A stretch of DNA of 64,000 nt from an uncultured bacterium (GCA_937928085.1 CALFVU010000011.1:1-64000), one strand, 5' to 3'; shown: positions 8,709 to 19,682, counted from the first letter of the stretch. The notes: a model not told the origin generated them from the letters alone. Program-made: numbers and translations.

Positions 8709-11700
8709 CTATTGGGATTCTGTAAAAACTTGAGAGCTAAAATTTTCTTCGGAAACAATATCATTAAAAATCATAAAATAATTCTGTAATCTTTCTAAAA
8801 TATGTTGGGCTTTTTTGGAACGTTCATTCTCTTTGCTAAAGCGAGACATAGGAGGTAATATATCTGCGAAATCTACGCCTAAATCGCTTACGTAACCATT
8901 ATAAAAGCATTTTTGTATAAATCTATAAGTTGCTTCTCTATTTAAATTTTCTTCTTCTATAATTTTATCTAATTCTTCTTTGACCTTTCTTTTTACATAA
9001 TATTCCCAATCATCTTCTACGATAGAAGTTGGAGAAAGACGAGAAATAAATTCTCTTATTAGTTCTTTTTTGTTACGAAGTTTTACAGTAGAATTGATCG
9101 CTCTATCGATCTGAGAAAGAATTTCTGATTCTTCTTTTTGTTCTTCCTGATATTTTTTTAGAAGTTCTAAAATATATTCTATATTGATTTCTACTTGCTT
9201 GATGAGTTCGATTTCAAAAACTAGATCGTCGTTTATGATTTCTTTTTGAGCCATCTCTTTTTTTCGAAATTCTTCGTACAAATCTATATAAGTACTATGG
9301 TAATCTTGAATTTGGCGCTCGCTTAAAATAATTTGATCGCCCTGAAATTCGTCAAATACAGACAGGATATTCTGCAATCGCAAAATCTCTCCATATAATT
9401 TGATAAATTCTTTTTTTATCAGTTTCGTTGTTTAAGGGTTGATCAACTGGAAATTTTTCTAATAATTTCTCAATAAGTTCTTTGTATCCTGGTATATGTT
9501 TTTCTCCATTGTGATAGCCATGGTAATAATCCTGATACGATCGCAATAGTACAATTCCTCTTGCCTCTTTATTACCAAAGAGAGCAATAGCATCATTAGT
9601 GGCTTTTTCCTGATTACGAAAACAAACGATATTCCCATGTGTCTTTACGCTGTTTAATATCCAGTTGGTACTAGAATAGGCTTGCAAAAGTCCGTGATAA
9701 CGCAGATTTTTATCCACCCATAAAGTGTTCAGTGTAGTTGCATCGAATCCGGTTAAAAACATATTCACAACGATAAGGATATCCAACTCCCGGTTTTTCA
9801 TCCGTTCGCTAACATTCTTATAGTAATTTTGAAATTTATCGGAAGAGGTATCGAACGAGGTTTCAAACATGGCGTTGTAGTCCTTGATGGCATGTTCCAG
9901 AAAATCGCGCGAATTCTGGTCAAGTCCGATGGTATCTTCGGAATTTTCTTCGAGGATGCCGCTTTCTTCTTCATTAACACTAAAACTGTAAGATAAGGGC
10001 AACTTTCAGTTGTTTGTCTTCTGGCAGGCTAGAAATGTGTTTTTTAAATTCGGTGTAGTATTGGCTGCTTCTATGGAAGAGACAGCAAATATTGAATTAA
10101 ATCCACCTAAACGGCGTTCCTTGAGTTTATAGTAAATATTGCGTTTGGTTTTTTGGTCAAAATGTTTAAGTATATATTCTACAATCTTTCTAATGCGTTC
10201 TGGGGCAAGAAGGGCTTCTTCTCGATTTATATCCAAAACCTTTTCGTCCTCGATATTTTCTTTTTCCCTCATAGTAGCCACATAATCTACCTTGAAAGGA
10301 AGGACATTTTTATCGGCAATAGCATCCACAATGGTGTAGGTGTGTAATCTTTCACCAAAAACTTGATCCGTTGTTTTGTAAATCGTTTTGTTGTTAGAAC
10401 AAGCATTCACAGCAAAAATCGGGGTGCCAGTAAAGCCAAAAAGATGATACTTTTTAAAGGCTTTGGTTATAGCCTTGTGCATTTCGCCAAATTGTGATCG
10501 GTGACATTCGTCAAAAATAAGTACCACATGGCCGTTGAAAATGGTGTGTCCTTTATTTTGTTTTACAAACCGTTCCAGTTTTTGAATGGTGATGATGATA
10601 CGGGCATTGGGGTCCTCAAGTTGTTTTTTTAGAATTGCTGTGCTTGTGTTGCTGTTAGCTGCACCCTTTTCAAATCTGTCGTACTCACGCATGATCTGAT
10701 AATCCAAATCTTTTCTATCTACTACAAAAAGCACTTTGTCGATATAGGGCAATTTACTTGCCAGCTGGGCTTTTTTAAAGCTTGTTAATGTTTTACCTGA
10801 GCCTGTGGTATGCCAGATGTATCCACCTGCCTCGATGGTACCTACTTTCTTGTAATTTGTGCTGATTTGTATTTTGTTTAATATTCTTTCTGTGGCTACG
10901 ATTTGATAGGGTCGCATGACAAGAAGGAGTCTATCCACAGTAAATACACAATAGCGGGTAAGGATATTTAAAAGAGTATGTTTTGTAAAAAATGTTTTTG
11001 TAAAGTCGATGAGGTCCGAAATGGGTTTGTTCGTTGCATCAGCCCAAAAACTGGTAAATTCAAAACTGTTGCTGGTGCGTTTGCCCTTTTTGGCTATGCC
11101 TTCTTCTGTTTCTTTGATATGCTGAAAGCGTGTTGTATTTCTGTAATATTTGGTATGCGTACCGTTGGAGATAACAAAGATCTGAATGTATTCAAAAAGC
11201 CCTGAGCCCGACCAAAAACTTTCGTTCTGATAGCGGTTGATCTGGTTAAATGCTTCTTCAAGAGCCACCCCACGGCGTTTGAGCTCTACATGCACAAGGG
11301 GAAGACCATTCACCAGCACTGTTACATCATAACGATTTTTGCGTTGCCCCTCCTCGGCTTTGTATTGGTTGATAACCTGTAAAGAATTTTCGTGAATATT
11401 GTCTTTGTTGAGTAGATAAATATTTTTCTTTGTACCATCGTCGCGGGTTAAGATTTTGATATAATCTTCCTGAATGGTGGTTGTTTTTTCTACAATGCCA
11501 TGATTGGGGTTGGCAAGTTCCGATGTGAAAAAATGGTTCCATTCGTTATCACTAAATTTGATTTTGTTAAGTTTTTCGAGTTGCTTTCGTAGGTTGGCTA
11601 TAAGGTCCTCTTCTGATTGTATAGCTATATATACATAACCCTGATGGATTAATTGTTGGATAAATGAATTTTCCAGATCTTTTTCGCTCTGGTAGCTTTT

Positions 11701-11775
11701 TTCGACACGGTATTCCCGTGTGTATTCGGCAACTACAGTGCTTTCGCTGTTTTCGGATATGAGGTTGTATTTCAT
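8709..11775 (-). pseudogene. hsdR: Broken type I restriction endonuclease subunit HsdR
   Basis: Three consecutive minus-strand frames (10006-11775, 9352-10002, 8709-9383) together make one HsdR. The N-terminal piece has the nuclease motif YDVTVLV...LVHVELKRRG, Walker A HTTGSGKT, DECH and TGTPIF. The middle piece has the second helicase motif LIVVNMFLTGFDATTLNTLWVDK. The last piece is the C-terminal helical region. At least three frame breaks are visible: near 10070 (before QYYTEFKK), near 10000 (an extra T before YSFSVNEE) and near 9410-9420 in an A7 run. Neighbouring housekeeping genes are intact, so this is decay rather than sequencing noise. The first two thirds are less AT-rich than flanking genes. 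Confidence 0.9.
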
Positions 11776-11776
11776 A

Positions 11777-11831
11777 ATTGTTAATTGTTAATTGTTTATT
11801 GTTTATTGTTTATTGTTAATGGTTAATGGTT
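11777..11831. repeat. Short degenerate tandem repeats (TTAATTG/TTTATTG/TTAATGG units)
   Basis: The gap between hsdS and hsdR is built of 7-nt units such as TTAATTG, TTTATTG and TTAATGG. Similar stretches lie at 13025-13058 and 13411-13466. They occur only between the restriction genes in this window. From general knowledge such spacers are common in Bacteroidota genomes, so they support a foreign origin for the block. Confidence 0.6.
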
Positions 11832-13024
11832 TAAAGGTCAATAATTTATTTTTGTAATATTCGTATTGCTTGCGACGGGCTTCAATTTCTGCCGGGAGTC
11901 CTTGCGAAATATCATTTACGAGGGCATCAAATTTGTCCAGTTATGGCAACAATCCGCTCCTGCTCTTCGAGTGGGGGGATGGGGAAGTTTCTAAACGCTG
12001 ACATATCAACGGATGCAAAATTTGAAGTAGTCACATTTTTACGGCACAATTCGTCAATTATAAAAAAATAATAATATAAAAACTTTATATTTAATAAATC
12101 AGCAAATTCATCTTTTAGCGATAATGAGGTAAACCTCTGATTTGTAAGATGAGGGACTGTTACAAGTGCATGTTCACCAATAGTTGCAGATGTTGAGATT
12201 ATTATAGAATTAGCAGGAAACAATTGACCATCTTTAACTGCTTCTTTAGTAACTTTTTTGATAGAGTTATTTAAAATCCGCCCATTTATACGTATGTCAT
12301 CCATCCTAAACCATGGAATTGAACCATTTTCCCAAAATTCTTTTTTATTTGTTGAAGGAGTATAACCATTTTTTATACGAAACACCTCCCTCAGTTTTTT
12401 CCATTCGACGAATTTGCCGTTCAAAAGCCATTTACCATTGACCTCAACGGGGGTAAGGAGCTTGTTGCGGTAGTACTCGTATTTCTTTTTTCTTGCTTCT
12501 AATTCTGCTTTTAATTTTGCTTCTAATTCTGCTTCTAATTCTGTAAACTTATCCAGTATCTTTACTATCTCCTCCTGAACAGGAAGCGGGGGGAGAGGGA
12601 TGATAATGTTATGTAAATTTTTTTGTGTAATCTTTGGAATATTTCCTTTAACAATTTTTGAAACATCAATGACAGAAAGTGCATAATATAAATATCTTAA
12701 AATTGCTATTTCTGATATTTCAGCTAAAACATGTGCATGATTATTCACCCATATTTTCCCTGATACCCAATTTAATACAGGTGAATTGTCTTCATTCATA
12801 ACGCTACCATCTTCTCCAACCAATATAAAAGTTCCATCAAAAATATAATCATCCACATAATCTTGTATTCCATTTGCACCATAATATGGATACTTACCTT
12901 TAGTTCGTTGAGATTTTGAAATTGGTTTTCCTTGACTATCGAGTATTTCACACACCTCCCCCAGTTTTTTATACTCCACGCCGTCGGGGCAAAGTTCAGA
13001 GATAAGTTTTTCGATTCGGGTCAT
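11803..13024 (-). pseudogene. hsdS: Type I specificity subunit HsdS, copy 1, 3' frameshift
   Basis: The intact frame 11927-13024 encodes two target-recognition domains. The first runs from EKLISELCPDGVEYKKLGEV to PLPPLPVQEEIVKILDKFTEL, then comes an EL-E-A repeat linker, and the second ends in PIPPLEEQERIVAI. One extra T near 11939 shifts the frame to a premature stop. In the restored frame the protein continues [20 protein letters not shown] and stops at 11803, matching the second hsdS copy at 38211. Loss of this conserved C-terminal segment probably harms assembly with HsdM. It lies between hsdM and hsdR in the same orientation. Confidence 0.85.
12494..12541 (-). repeat. Four 12-bp in-frame repeats in the hsdS linker
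   Basis: Four near-identical 12-nt units encode ELEA-ELEA-KLKA-ELEA between the two recognition domains. In EcoR124-type HsdS, the number of similar four-residue linker repeats sets the spacer length of the DNA target, so this tract could vary specificity by slippage. Confidence 0.75.
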
Positions 13025-13058
13025 GTTTGATAATTGTTTATTGTTAATGGTTAATGGA
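13025..13058. repeat. Degenerate AT repeat units between hsdS and the four-helix gene
   Basis: Units of the TTTATTG, TTAATGG and ATAATTG type fill the gap upstream of hsdS. They match the tract at 11777-11831. Confidence 0.5.
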
Positions 13059-13396
13059 TTTTTTGGTGGTTTTGTTGATGCTGGTTAGGATTTTAATGAT
13101 TTCAGTTGCACCGGCTTCTATATCTTCGAATTGATTTTTTGTTAAGTAGCTGGTTTCAAAGAGTAATTCAAGCCAATAAATTGTCTCGTTGATTTCCTTT
13201 TGAGCTATGGCTAATTTATGAATAAAATCAGATTTACTTTCAGAATGTTTAGCTTCTCTAACCATTGCCCTACTGACGTGCCACTTCGTAAAACCTGTTT
13301 GGACAATACATACTCTTTCTTTTCTTCTTGTAAAAATTTATAAAGCTTAACTATCCTAACCGCAAAAGCAAAACTCTTTTCTTTATTATAATACAT
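13044..13396 (-). pseudogene. Four-helix-bundle protein (23S rRNA IVS-type), frameshifted
   Basis: Two overlapping frames together give one protein of about 117 residues. It contains FAFAVRIVKLYKFLQEEKKE, RSGTSVG, then (next frame) AMVREAKHSESKSDFIHKL and INETIYWLELLFET. These are hallmarks of the four-helix-bundle family first described from 23S rRNA intervening sequences and now common near mobile and restriction genes, especially in Bacteroidota. A single lost base after the RSGTSVG codons breaks the frame near 13262. The function of the family is unclear. It sits between hsdM and hsdS. Confidence 0.82.
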
Positions 13397-13410
13397 TCTC
13401 CTTCATCTCA

Positions 13411-13466
13411 TTCACCATTGATAATTAATAATTGATAATTTACAATTGACAATTGATAATTAACCA
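13411..13466. repeat. Degenerate TTGATAATT-type repeats downstream of hsdM
   Basis: The spacer contains several ATTGATAATT and ACAATTGACAATTG units. Part of it overlaps the hsdM stop region (13460-13462). Same class as the tracts at 11777 and 13025. Confidence 0.5.
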
Positions 13467-15037
13467 TTAAGCTCCTCTACAATCTCATCAATGGCTTTTC
13501 TAAGTTCATTCTGTCGTGCTACTATTTCTCTAATCTCAGCGTTGAGTTTGTGGATGTCGATCTCCTCACGGGTATCCTTTTGGGTAACATAGGTCGACAC
13601 AGCAATGTTTTACTCGTTTTTGGCAATTTCTTGATTATTGATCAGTTTGGCAAAATGGTCGATATCCTGCCGATTAATGTAGGCGTCTAATATTTTTTTT
13701 CTATTTTCTTCGGTGAGTTTGTTTTTATTGCCACTTCTTATAAACTCATTGGAAGCATCGATAAAAAGAATGCTATTGTCTTTTTTGTTTTTCTTAAGTA
13801 CCATAATACAAGTGGCAATGGTTGTTCCAAAAAATAGATCGGGTAGAAGTTGAATTACTGTATCGATGTAATTGTTATCGATTAAGTATTTACGAATTTT
13901 TTGTTTAGCCCCACCACGATAAAGCACGCCGGGAAAAGATACAATTGCGGCAGTGCCCACTAGGCGAAAGCCACGAAAGCATGTGCATCACAAAGGTAAG
14001 ATCGGCTTTGCTTTTTGGGGCAAGCACACCAGCAGGGGCAAAACGTGGGTCATTGATAAGCAGGGGGTTGCTGTCACTTTCCCATCTAATGGAATACGGT
14101 GGATTGGAAACAATGGCATCAAAAGGTTTATCGTCCCAATGTTTTGGGTCGGTGAGGGTGTCGCCATGGGCAATATTAAATTTGCTATAATTGATGTAGT
14201 GCAAAAACATATTGATCCGACACAGGTTATAGGTGGTAAGATTAATCTCCTGCCCAAAAAAACCAATTTTTACATTTTCTTTGCCCAGTATTTTGGAAAA
14301 TTTCAGAAGTAGCGAACCTGAACCACAACAAGGGTCATACACTTTGTTGACGGATTTTTTCCCCACAGTTGTCAGCTTTGTCAGGAGTTCGCTTACTTCC
14401 TGCGGGGTAAAAAATTCGCCCCCCGATTTGCCGGCATTGGAGGCATACATGGTCATCAAAAACTCATAAGCATCGCCAAAGGCATCGATATTGTTATCAT
14501 GATAATTGCCATTGCCAAGCTTTAAATCTCCAATAGCATCCAAGATTTTAACCAACTTTTGATTTCGTTTTTCTACGGTGTTGCCAAGTTTATTGGAATT
14601 CAGATCAATATCTTCAAACAAGCCTTTTAAAGCATTTTCGCTTGGTTTACCCTTAGCTGAATTTTCTATATTACTAAAAATACGGGCAAGCGTTTCGTTG
14701 AGGTTTTTATCGTATTTTGCTCTTTTGCGTACATTGACAAAAAGCTCACTAGGAAGAATATAGAATCCTTTTTCTTTTACAGTTTCATCACAGCCTGGTT
14801 CTGCTTCTTCATCACAGAGATTCGTGCATAGTCAAAGTTTTCGTTTCCGGCAATTTTTCTCTCCTGATCATTAATATATTTGGTAATGTTTTCACTGATA
14901 AAACGATAAAAAAGAAATCCCAAAACTTACTGCTTAAAATCCCATCCGTCCACACTACCACGAAGGTCGTTGGCAATCTGCCAGATGGTTTTAAAAAGTT
15001 CGTTGCGTTCTTGTTCTTTTGTTGTATCATTAGCCAT
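13460..15037 (-). pseudogene. hsdM: Broken type I DNA methyltransferase subunit HsdM
   Basis: The true start is the ATG at 15037 after GGAGG, giving MANDTTKEQERNELFKTIWQ and the HsdM N-terminus. Lesions in order are: an ochre codon replacing the expected Tyr in DFKQ(Y)VLGFLF; a frameshift near 14815 after DYARIS; an extra G at about 13955-13957 breaking [13 protein letters not shown]; and a second ochre near 13610 in NE(Y)NIAVSTYV. The catalytic core is visible: [25 protein letters not shown] (SAM motif I) and [10 protein letters not shown] (NPPY motif IV). The reading frame then runs to TAA at 13460. With four independent lesions the gene is dead, so the methylase half of the system is lost. 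Confidence 0.9.
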
Positions 15038-15166
15038 CGTATCCTCCAAACATTTTATATATAAAAAATATCGATTTTTTAGGGATGATTTGTCAATCGA
15101 GTAATATTTTAGATCCTTTACGGTAAGTTCATTTTTAGTTTTGTATTAAAGGATAGCAACAAATTT

Positions 15167-15680
15167 TTATTTTTTATAATGTTTTGATTTTTCGTTTTTT
15201 GCAGCCCATAAAATTGTTTCTTTTGAATGGGTAAAGGATCGACAAGAAAGATTGGGAGGTGGATTTGGTTTTTCCCAGTTTATGTGGTTAAGAACCTTCC
15301 TACCTAATTGTTACCTAATTGTTGCATAGCAAAACCTACAGAGCAAAGAATAGGATGCATTCCCGAAATCTAGATTGTAGCATTCGGTTTTAGCAATTGT
15401 TGACATCTGGATCACCACAATAGTTTAAATGTATAATTTTGATGTACCTCTTTCGATTGATCCCATTTTCTTTTATGTACGGTTGTCATTTTTCCCGAAT
15501 GGCAAGTGCACTATGAGATAAAAAATAGGGGATCAGCAAAAATCATATCAAACATACTATCCGAGAATTGCTTGATCAACATATCCATTAGCTTTAAGTT
15601 ATCCATTTGATAAGATAAACACCAAAGAGATCGTTTTCGTACACTTTCTGTTTTTTCGGAAACTGAACAAAAAGAGACAT
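15167..15680 (-). pseudogene. Remnant of a beta-class N6/N4 DNA methyltransferase
   Basis: No intact frame exists, but reading the minus strand across frameshifts recovers a methyltransferase. The parts are VYENDLFGVYLIK, then MDNLKLMDMLIKQF, DMIFADPLFFIS (a decayed DPPYFLS motif), GFAMQQLG, and finally NHINWEKPNPPPNLSCRS with FTHSKETILWAAKNEKSKH. The last two segments are typical of site-specific adenine methyltransferases of the N6_N4_Mtase family. The start would be the ATG at 15680 and the last readable stop is at 15167. Several frameshifts and stops show long decay. It probably belonged to a type II restriction system, separate from hsdM. Confidence 0.75.
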
Positions 15681-16123
15681 ATTTTTAGTTTGATGGTGTA
15701 AAGTTTTAAGCTTTATATTTCTACTATGAGTTTTGTTATACATTGATATTTTTTTAATTTTTCTTTTTGTCTACAAAACTATAGAGTGTTTTGGAATAAA
15801 TTTTTACTATAGTAAATAATTGTTTTTTTATAATAATTTTGGATTGTCATCGCATGCTGTGTAATTCTCGAATCCAGACAATAAATGGTTTATTTTGATC
15901 AAAATCGATTATAAAATAATTTTTATAAAATATTTATTATATTATTTTTATATATTTTTATTAATGATTTTTTTTTACGATAATTTTAACTCATTAAAAA
16001 AAATTTAAGTACAAAATTATAGGTTAGAAATTTTTACATATTCAATGTTTAAAAAAAATTTTACCAAAAGGGATTGATTAAAAAATTCTCTAAAAATTTT
16101 AAGTTTTATAATTGTTTTTTTCT
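15681..16123. other. AT-rich region with no gene seen
   Basis: About 440 nt of extreme AT content lie between the methyltransferase remnant and the end of the TPR pseudogene. Stops occur often in all frames, and no RNA gene, convincing promoter or hairpin terminator was found. It may be fully eroded coding sequence. Confidence 0.6.
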
Positions 16124-17021
16124 TTATTGTATTAATGCTAATAATTCTTTAGTTATTATATCTTTACGGGATTCTAACAGAGAAATTAACGATTTAGCTT
16201 ATTCTTTGCGTTTAAGTTCTATTAAAACCTGTAATTTGTAATATAATATCAATGCCTCAAGGAAACTTTCGAGTTTGATCTTTTCGGTTATATGTAAAAT
16301 TTGCTCTAAGAGATCTGCAATGTTTGTTCTTGTGTAGTAATCATATAATACTTCGATAAAACTCAACATTATGACTGGATCGTCAGGAGCTAATGTATAG
16401 GCTCGCGAAAGAGTTTGCACCGCTTTACCGATTTCTCCATTTTGCTGATAGATTTCTGCTAAAAGTAGTAAAGCTGTAAAAAGGTTTAATTTTGCTCTAA
16501 TACGAACTTCTTTTGTAATAAAAAAATTAATCGTAGGATTAACTTTTAAATTCTCAAATCGATTTTCTACAGATTCAATACGCGAGTCGTCTACGATTTT
16601 CTCTAATAATTTTTTTGCTTCTTCGTATTTTTTTTCGAAAATAGATTAAAGCTAAAATAAAATTACTTTACCAAAGAAGAATCCTTTTGCAAATATTCAA
16701 TTGCTTCTTATAATTTGTTTTCGTTGTAACTTAAAATTCCTTTTATTAAGAAGTTATCCGAATATTCAATTTTTATGGCATTCACTTCTTCGGTTAGAGC
16801 TGTATTTTCAATAGGATAAACTTTTTTATAGATTTCTTTGGATTTAGTTTCGTAGTATAATAAAGACCTGTGCCAGGAATTCCCATCGTCAAATATTGAC
16901 CTCTGGGCCCTATCGTATATTTTGCACCCCTTGTATCAAAACTTACAGACATACCCGAAGTACTAAAATTTAAAGTAACTCCGGGTAAAAGTTCAAGTCT
17001 TCTATAAAATCGCAATCCCAT
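16124..17021 (-). pseudogene. Broken DUF4236-TPR protein
   Basis: The gene begins at an ATG at 17021 with MGLRFYRRLELLPGVTLN and GIPGTGLYYTT, the signature of the small DUF4236 domain. A frameshift near 16840 leads into EIYKKVYPIENTALTEEVN and a TPR-like region (KKYEEAKKLLEKIV, LLLAEIYQQNGEIGKAV, RAYTLAPDDPVIML). Further lesions are an ochre in NENKL*EAIEYL, a frame break near an A8 run at about 16640, and an ochre at 16199 after which the frame continues for 24 codons to 16124. The gene starts 5 nt after the stop of the secreted protease, so the two were probably co-transcribed. The function of DUF4236-TPR proteins is not known to me. Confidence 0.78.
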
Positions 17022-17026
17022 TTTTT

Positions 17027-19486
17027 TTATTTAACAAATGTGATGATTTTACCTCTATATGCATCTGATTTGCCTGTAAATATAATTAAACGAAAATTAG
17101 ACTTATATTCTAATTCAAAATCAGAGAATCGTACAACATCGCTCATAGCAGGATACTTTGTCGTAAACTTACGATTTTGATTGTTTTGCTCTAAAGTCGC
17201 AATGATTGTATCTTCTTGATTAGTGATTTTTAAAACGTAATTTTCGATTTCTGAGCCACCTCCCCAATAGCTTCCTTTCCATACTCCGAGAAATTTTTCT
17301 ATACCTTGACCCGGCATAAATCTATGGGATACGATTTCTATTTTTGGATTGAGAAAAATTACTACAGGTTCTGAATTTTCTGATTCCATTCCGAAAGCTG
17401 GTTTACTTCGTACGGTATAAAAGAAAACATCTCCTTCTATGCCGGGAAATTTTTCTGTATATTCTAATGGTTGTTTGTTCCCTGCAATACTAATAATGAA
17501 TTTATATTCTTTTTCTCCTTTCTTTTTTCGATAGATATAATATTCATCAGAACCTTCTACTTGTTCCCATTGGATTGTTACTTGATTGTCTTTTAATGTT
17601 CCGTATACATTTTTTGGTGGAGGTAGTATTTCTCCTGCTCGATACACATTGGGATTCGTTTTTCCATAAACTACATCCGAATAGTCGCTACTACCTGCAG
17701 AGTTAACAGCTACTACACTATAAGCAAACCAACTTCCACTTAAAATTTTGGGATCTGTATCTTCGTATATTGCAGTGAATTTTTTGATGATTACATTATC
17801 AAAAGGTCCTTCCCATATTTTCTTAGAATAATCATATCGAAAAACATAATATTTTTCCGCTCCTTCTACTAATTCCCATTTTACTACAATTTTGTCTCGA
17901 TGTAATCCTCTTGTTATGCTAATAATTCTTGGTGTGGGTGGTGGTGTAGAATGTCCCGGAACATTGATTTCAACTGGGTCGCTCCACTGGCCATAATTCG
18001 CATTGATTCTTGCCCGTACAGAATATCGATTTATTTGATTTTTCAACGGTTTAGTATCTACGAACTGAGTTTTATTCACAGGCTGATTCCAAACTAACCA
18101 TTGTTTTGTTTTTTCGTTCCACCTTCGTACTTGATAATCTGTAGCACCGGGGACAGCTGACCAACTAAGTAAAACTTGATTGTTTTTTAACTCTATTTGA
18201 ACATTAAACACTTTAGGAACATCATATACAATATAATTTTGTAAAGATGTATAGCCTGTTACTATGGTAGTTTTTTCTGGGTCAGAAGTTTTTTGATCAT
18301 TAAACGAAAGAACTGCATATTTATAAGAAGTATTGGGGTAGACTGCTCTATCTTCGTAAAAATTATTGGAAGAGTATCCTATAACGCTAAAATCAGAAGC
18401 TCCGGGATCCAATCGTAAAACTGCATAGCCAATAGCATTTGATACGAGATTCCAAGTGACTACAATTTTATCCGTATAAGTTCCCTTTGTAGCAACAACG
18501 TTATTTGGAGAAGGCAAATAGTAGCTTTCTTCTTGTATAATTTGGTTTTGAGTTTCGGAAGATTCTACAACTGAATCACCTTTTTCGTCATAGAGTACAT
18601 ATATTTGTGGTCTTAGCAGAAACCACGTTTTATAAGAAATCCAACCAAAACCTCTATCTCCCCATTGTGTACCCCACGAATTGATAATCTTAAAAGCTCC
18701 TATATCTCCTTTTGGTGATCTTTTATTGTCGTCATAACCTACTAATGTCATTGCATGCCCACCATATTGTCTTCCACCAAGTGTGTCATAAACATTTGCC
18801 CCTAAATTATAAAAGTTATCATCGATCACCATACCAAATACAACGGGGTTACCATTAGCAAGTTCAGATTTAATCGCTTCTAAATGATCAAAAGGAATTC
18901 GTTTATAATTTTTTGCTTTGAATTTTTGTGCAATTTCGTGAACAAATTCTGCAGGTTTAGTTAGATAATCTGTTTCTTTATAAGGCATATATTTCCACGG
19001 AGGTACCCCTCTAGAGATCACCAAATCTAAAGCATCAGGAAAATAAGATCCCTGATCTCTTCCTCCATTAATCTGATTATATATATATGCTGGAGAGAAT
19101 ACATGCTCTCCTTGCCCACCTAAAATTGGAGGATCATACTTCCATTTATTTTTTTTATATTCGTAATAAGATTTTGTATAATATCCTGTAGAAAAAGCAA
19201 CACAACTATTTTGTCTTCCTTGATTAACTACAGGGGGCATTTCTTTAGAAAGATCCACTTTCGAAGGCAACCCTCTATGAGAAATCATTGTACTCTCTGC
19301 TAAAGGTATGGATTCGAATTGTTCAATAGGTTCAGGATTATAACCACATCTTAACTTTCCCTGTGCACATTCAGAAGATTGAACCGATTTAGGATCAAAT
19401 TTTTCTTGAGTTTGAATTACAAAAACATTAATAAAAACAATTATAACACTAAAAACAAAAAAAAGTGGAATTTGATTTTTTTTCAT
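17027..19486 (-). CDS. Secreted papain-like (C1A) cysteine protease with FN3 repeats
   Basis: This 819-residue protein starts at the ATG at 19486, preceded by GGAG; the longer frame lacks this. An N-terminal hydrophobic segment (residues 7-25) is a signal peptide or anchor. The papain domain has the oxyanion Gln Q89, nucleophile C95 in QNSCVAF, H244 in GGHAMTLVGY and N269 in INSWGTQWGDRG, so the catalytic set is complete. After about residue 325 come four FN3-like modules with the W-x-x-V-x-G-A/S-x-x-Y pattern, then a C-terminal beta-rich domain (GVWKGSYWGG) at about 730-819. Such modules usually bind cell-surface or polymeric partners. It is probably exported and digests proteins outside the cell. 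Confidence 0.9.
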   Translation of the reverse strand: MKKNQIPLFFVFSVIIVFINVFVIQTQEKFDPKSVQSSECAQGKLRCGYNPEPIEQFESIPLAESTMISHRGLPSKVDLSKEMPPVVNQGRQNSCVAFSTGYYTKSYYEYKKNKWKYDPPILGGQGEHVFSPAYIYNQINGGRDQGSYFPDALDLVISRGVPPWKYMPYKETDYLTKPAEFVHEIAQKFKAKNYKRIPFDHLEAIKSELANGNPVVFGMVIDDNFYNLGANVYDTLGGRQYGGHAMTLVGYDDNKRSPKGDIGAFKIINSWGTQWGDRGFGWISYKTWFLLRPQIYVLYDEKGDSVVESSETQNQIIQEESYYLPSPNNVVATKGTYTDKIVVTWNLVSNAIGYAVLRLDPGASDFSVIGYSSNNFYEDRAVYPNTSYKYAVLSFNDQKTSDPEKTTIVTGYTSLQNYIVYDVPKVFNVQIELKNNQVLLSWSAVPGATDYQVRRWNEKTKQWLVWNQPVNKTQFVDTKPLKNQINRYSVRARINANYGQWSDPVEINVPGHSTPPPTPRIISITRGLHRDKIVVKWELVEGAEKYYVFRYDYSKKIWEGPFDNVIIKKFTAIYEDTDPKILSGSWFAYSVVAVNSAGSSDYSDVVYGKTNPNVYRAGEILPPPKNVYGTLKDNQVTIQWEQVEGSDEYYIYRKKKGEKEYKFIISIAGNKQPLEYTEKFPGIEGDVFFYTVRSKPAFGMESENSEPVVIFLNPKIEIVSHRFMPGQGIEKFLGVWKGSYWGGGSEIENYVLKITNQEDTIIATLEQNNQNRKFTTKYPAMSDVVRFSDFELEYKSNFRLIIFTGKSDAYRGKIITFVK

Positions 19487-19682
19487 ATAATCTCCGTATG
19501 GATACTTTTTTTTATTAGATTTAAACAACTTATTATTTACATTAAGTTTTTTTTTAAAATAAAAAATCAACAAAAATTTTGACGAAAGAATTGTTTTTTT
19601 TGTTTTGATATTTTTATTATCACTATTACTTATGAAAATTACACTTAAAAATCTATTTATTTTATATTCATTTTGATTTTTT

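Noticed and set aside
9352-10002. Separate gene for the HsdR middle piece
   Set aside because: It continues HsdR domain order exactly between the two neighbouring fragments.
14812-15030. 72-codon frame at the hsdM 5' end as a separate gene
   Set aside because: It reads the wrong frame; the hsdM frame from the ATG at 15037 gives the conserved HsdM N-terminus.
13460-15037. Reassigned TAA codon (stop read as Tyr) to explain hsdM
   Set aside because: Frameshifts are also present in the same gene, and many intact genes here end in TAA.
8709-17021. Prophage or integrative element
   Set aside because: No integrase, transposase, attachment repeats or tRNA target was seen; only decayed restriction and accessory genes.
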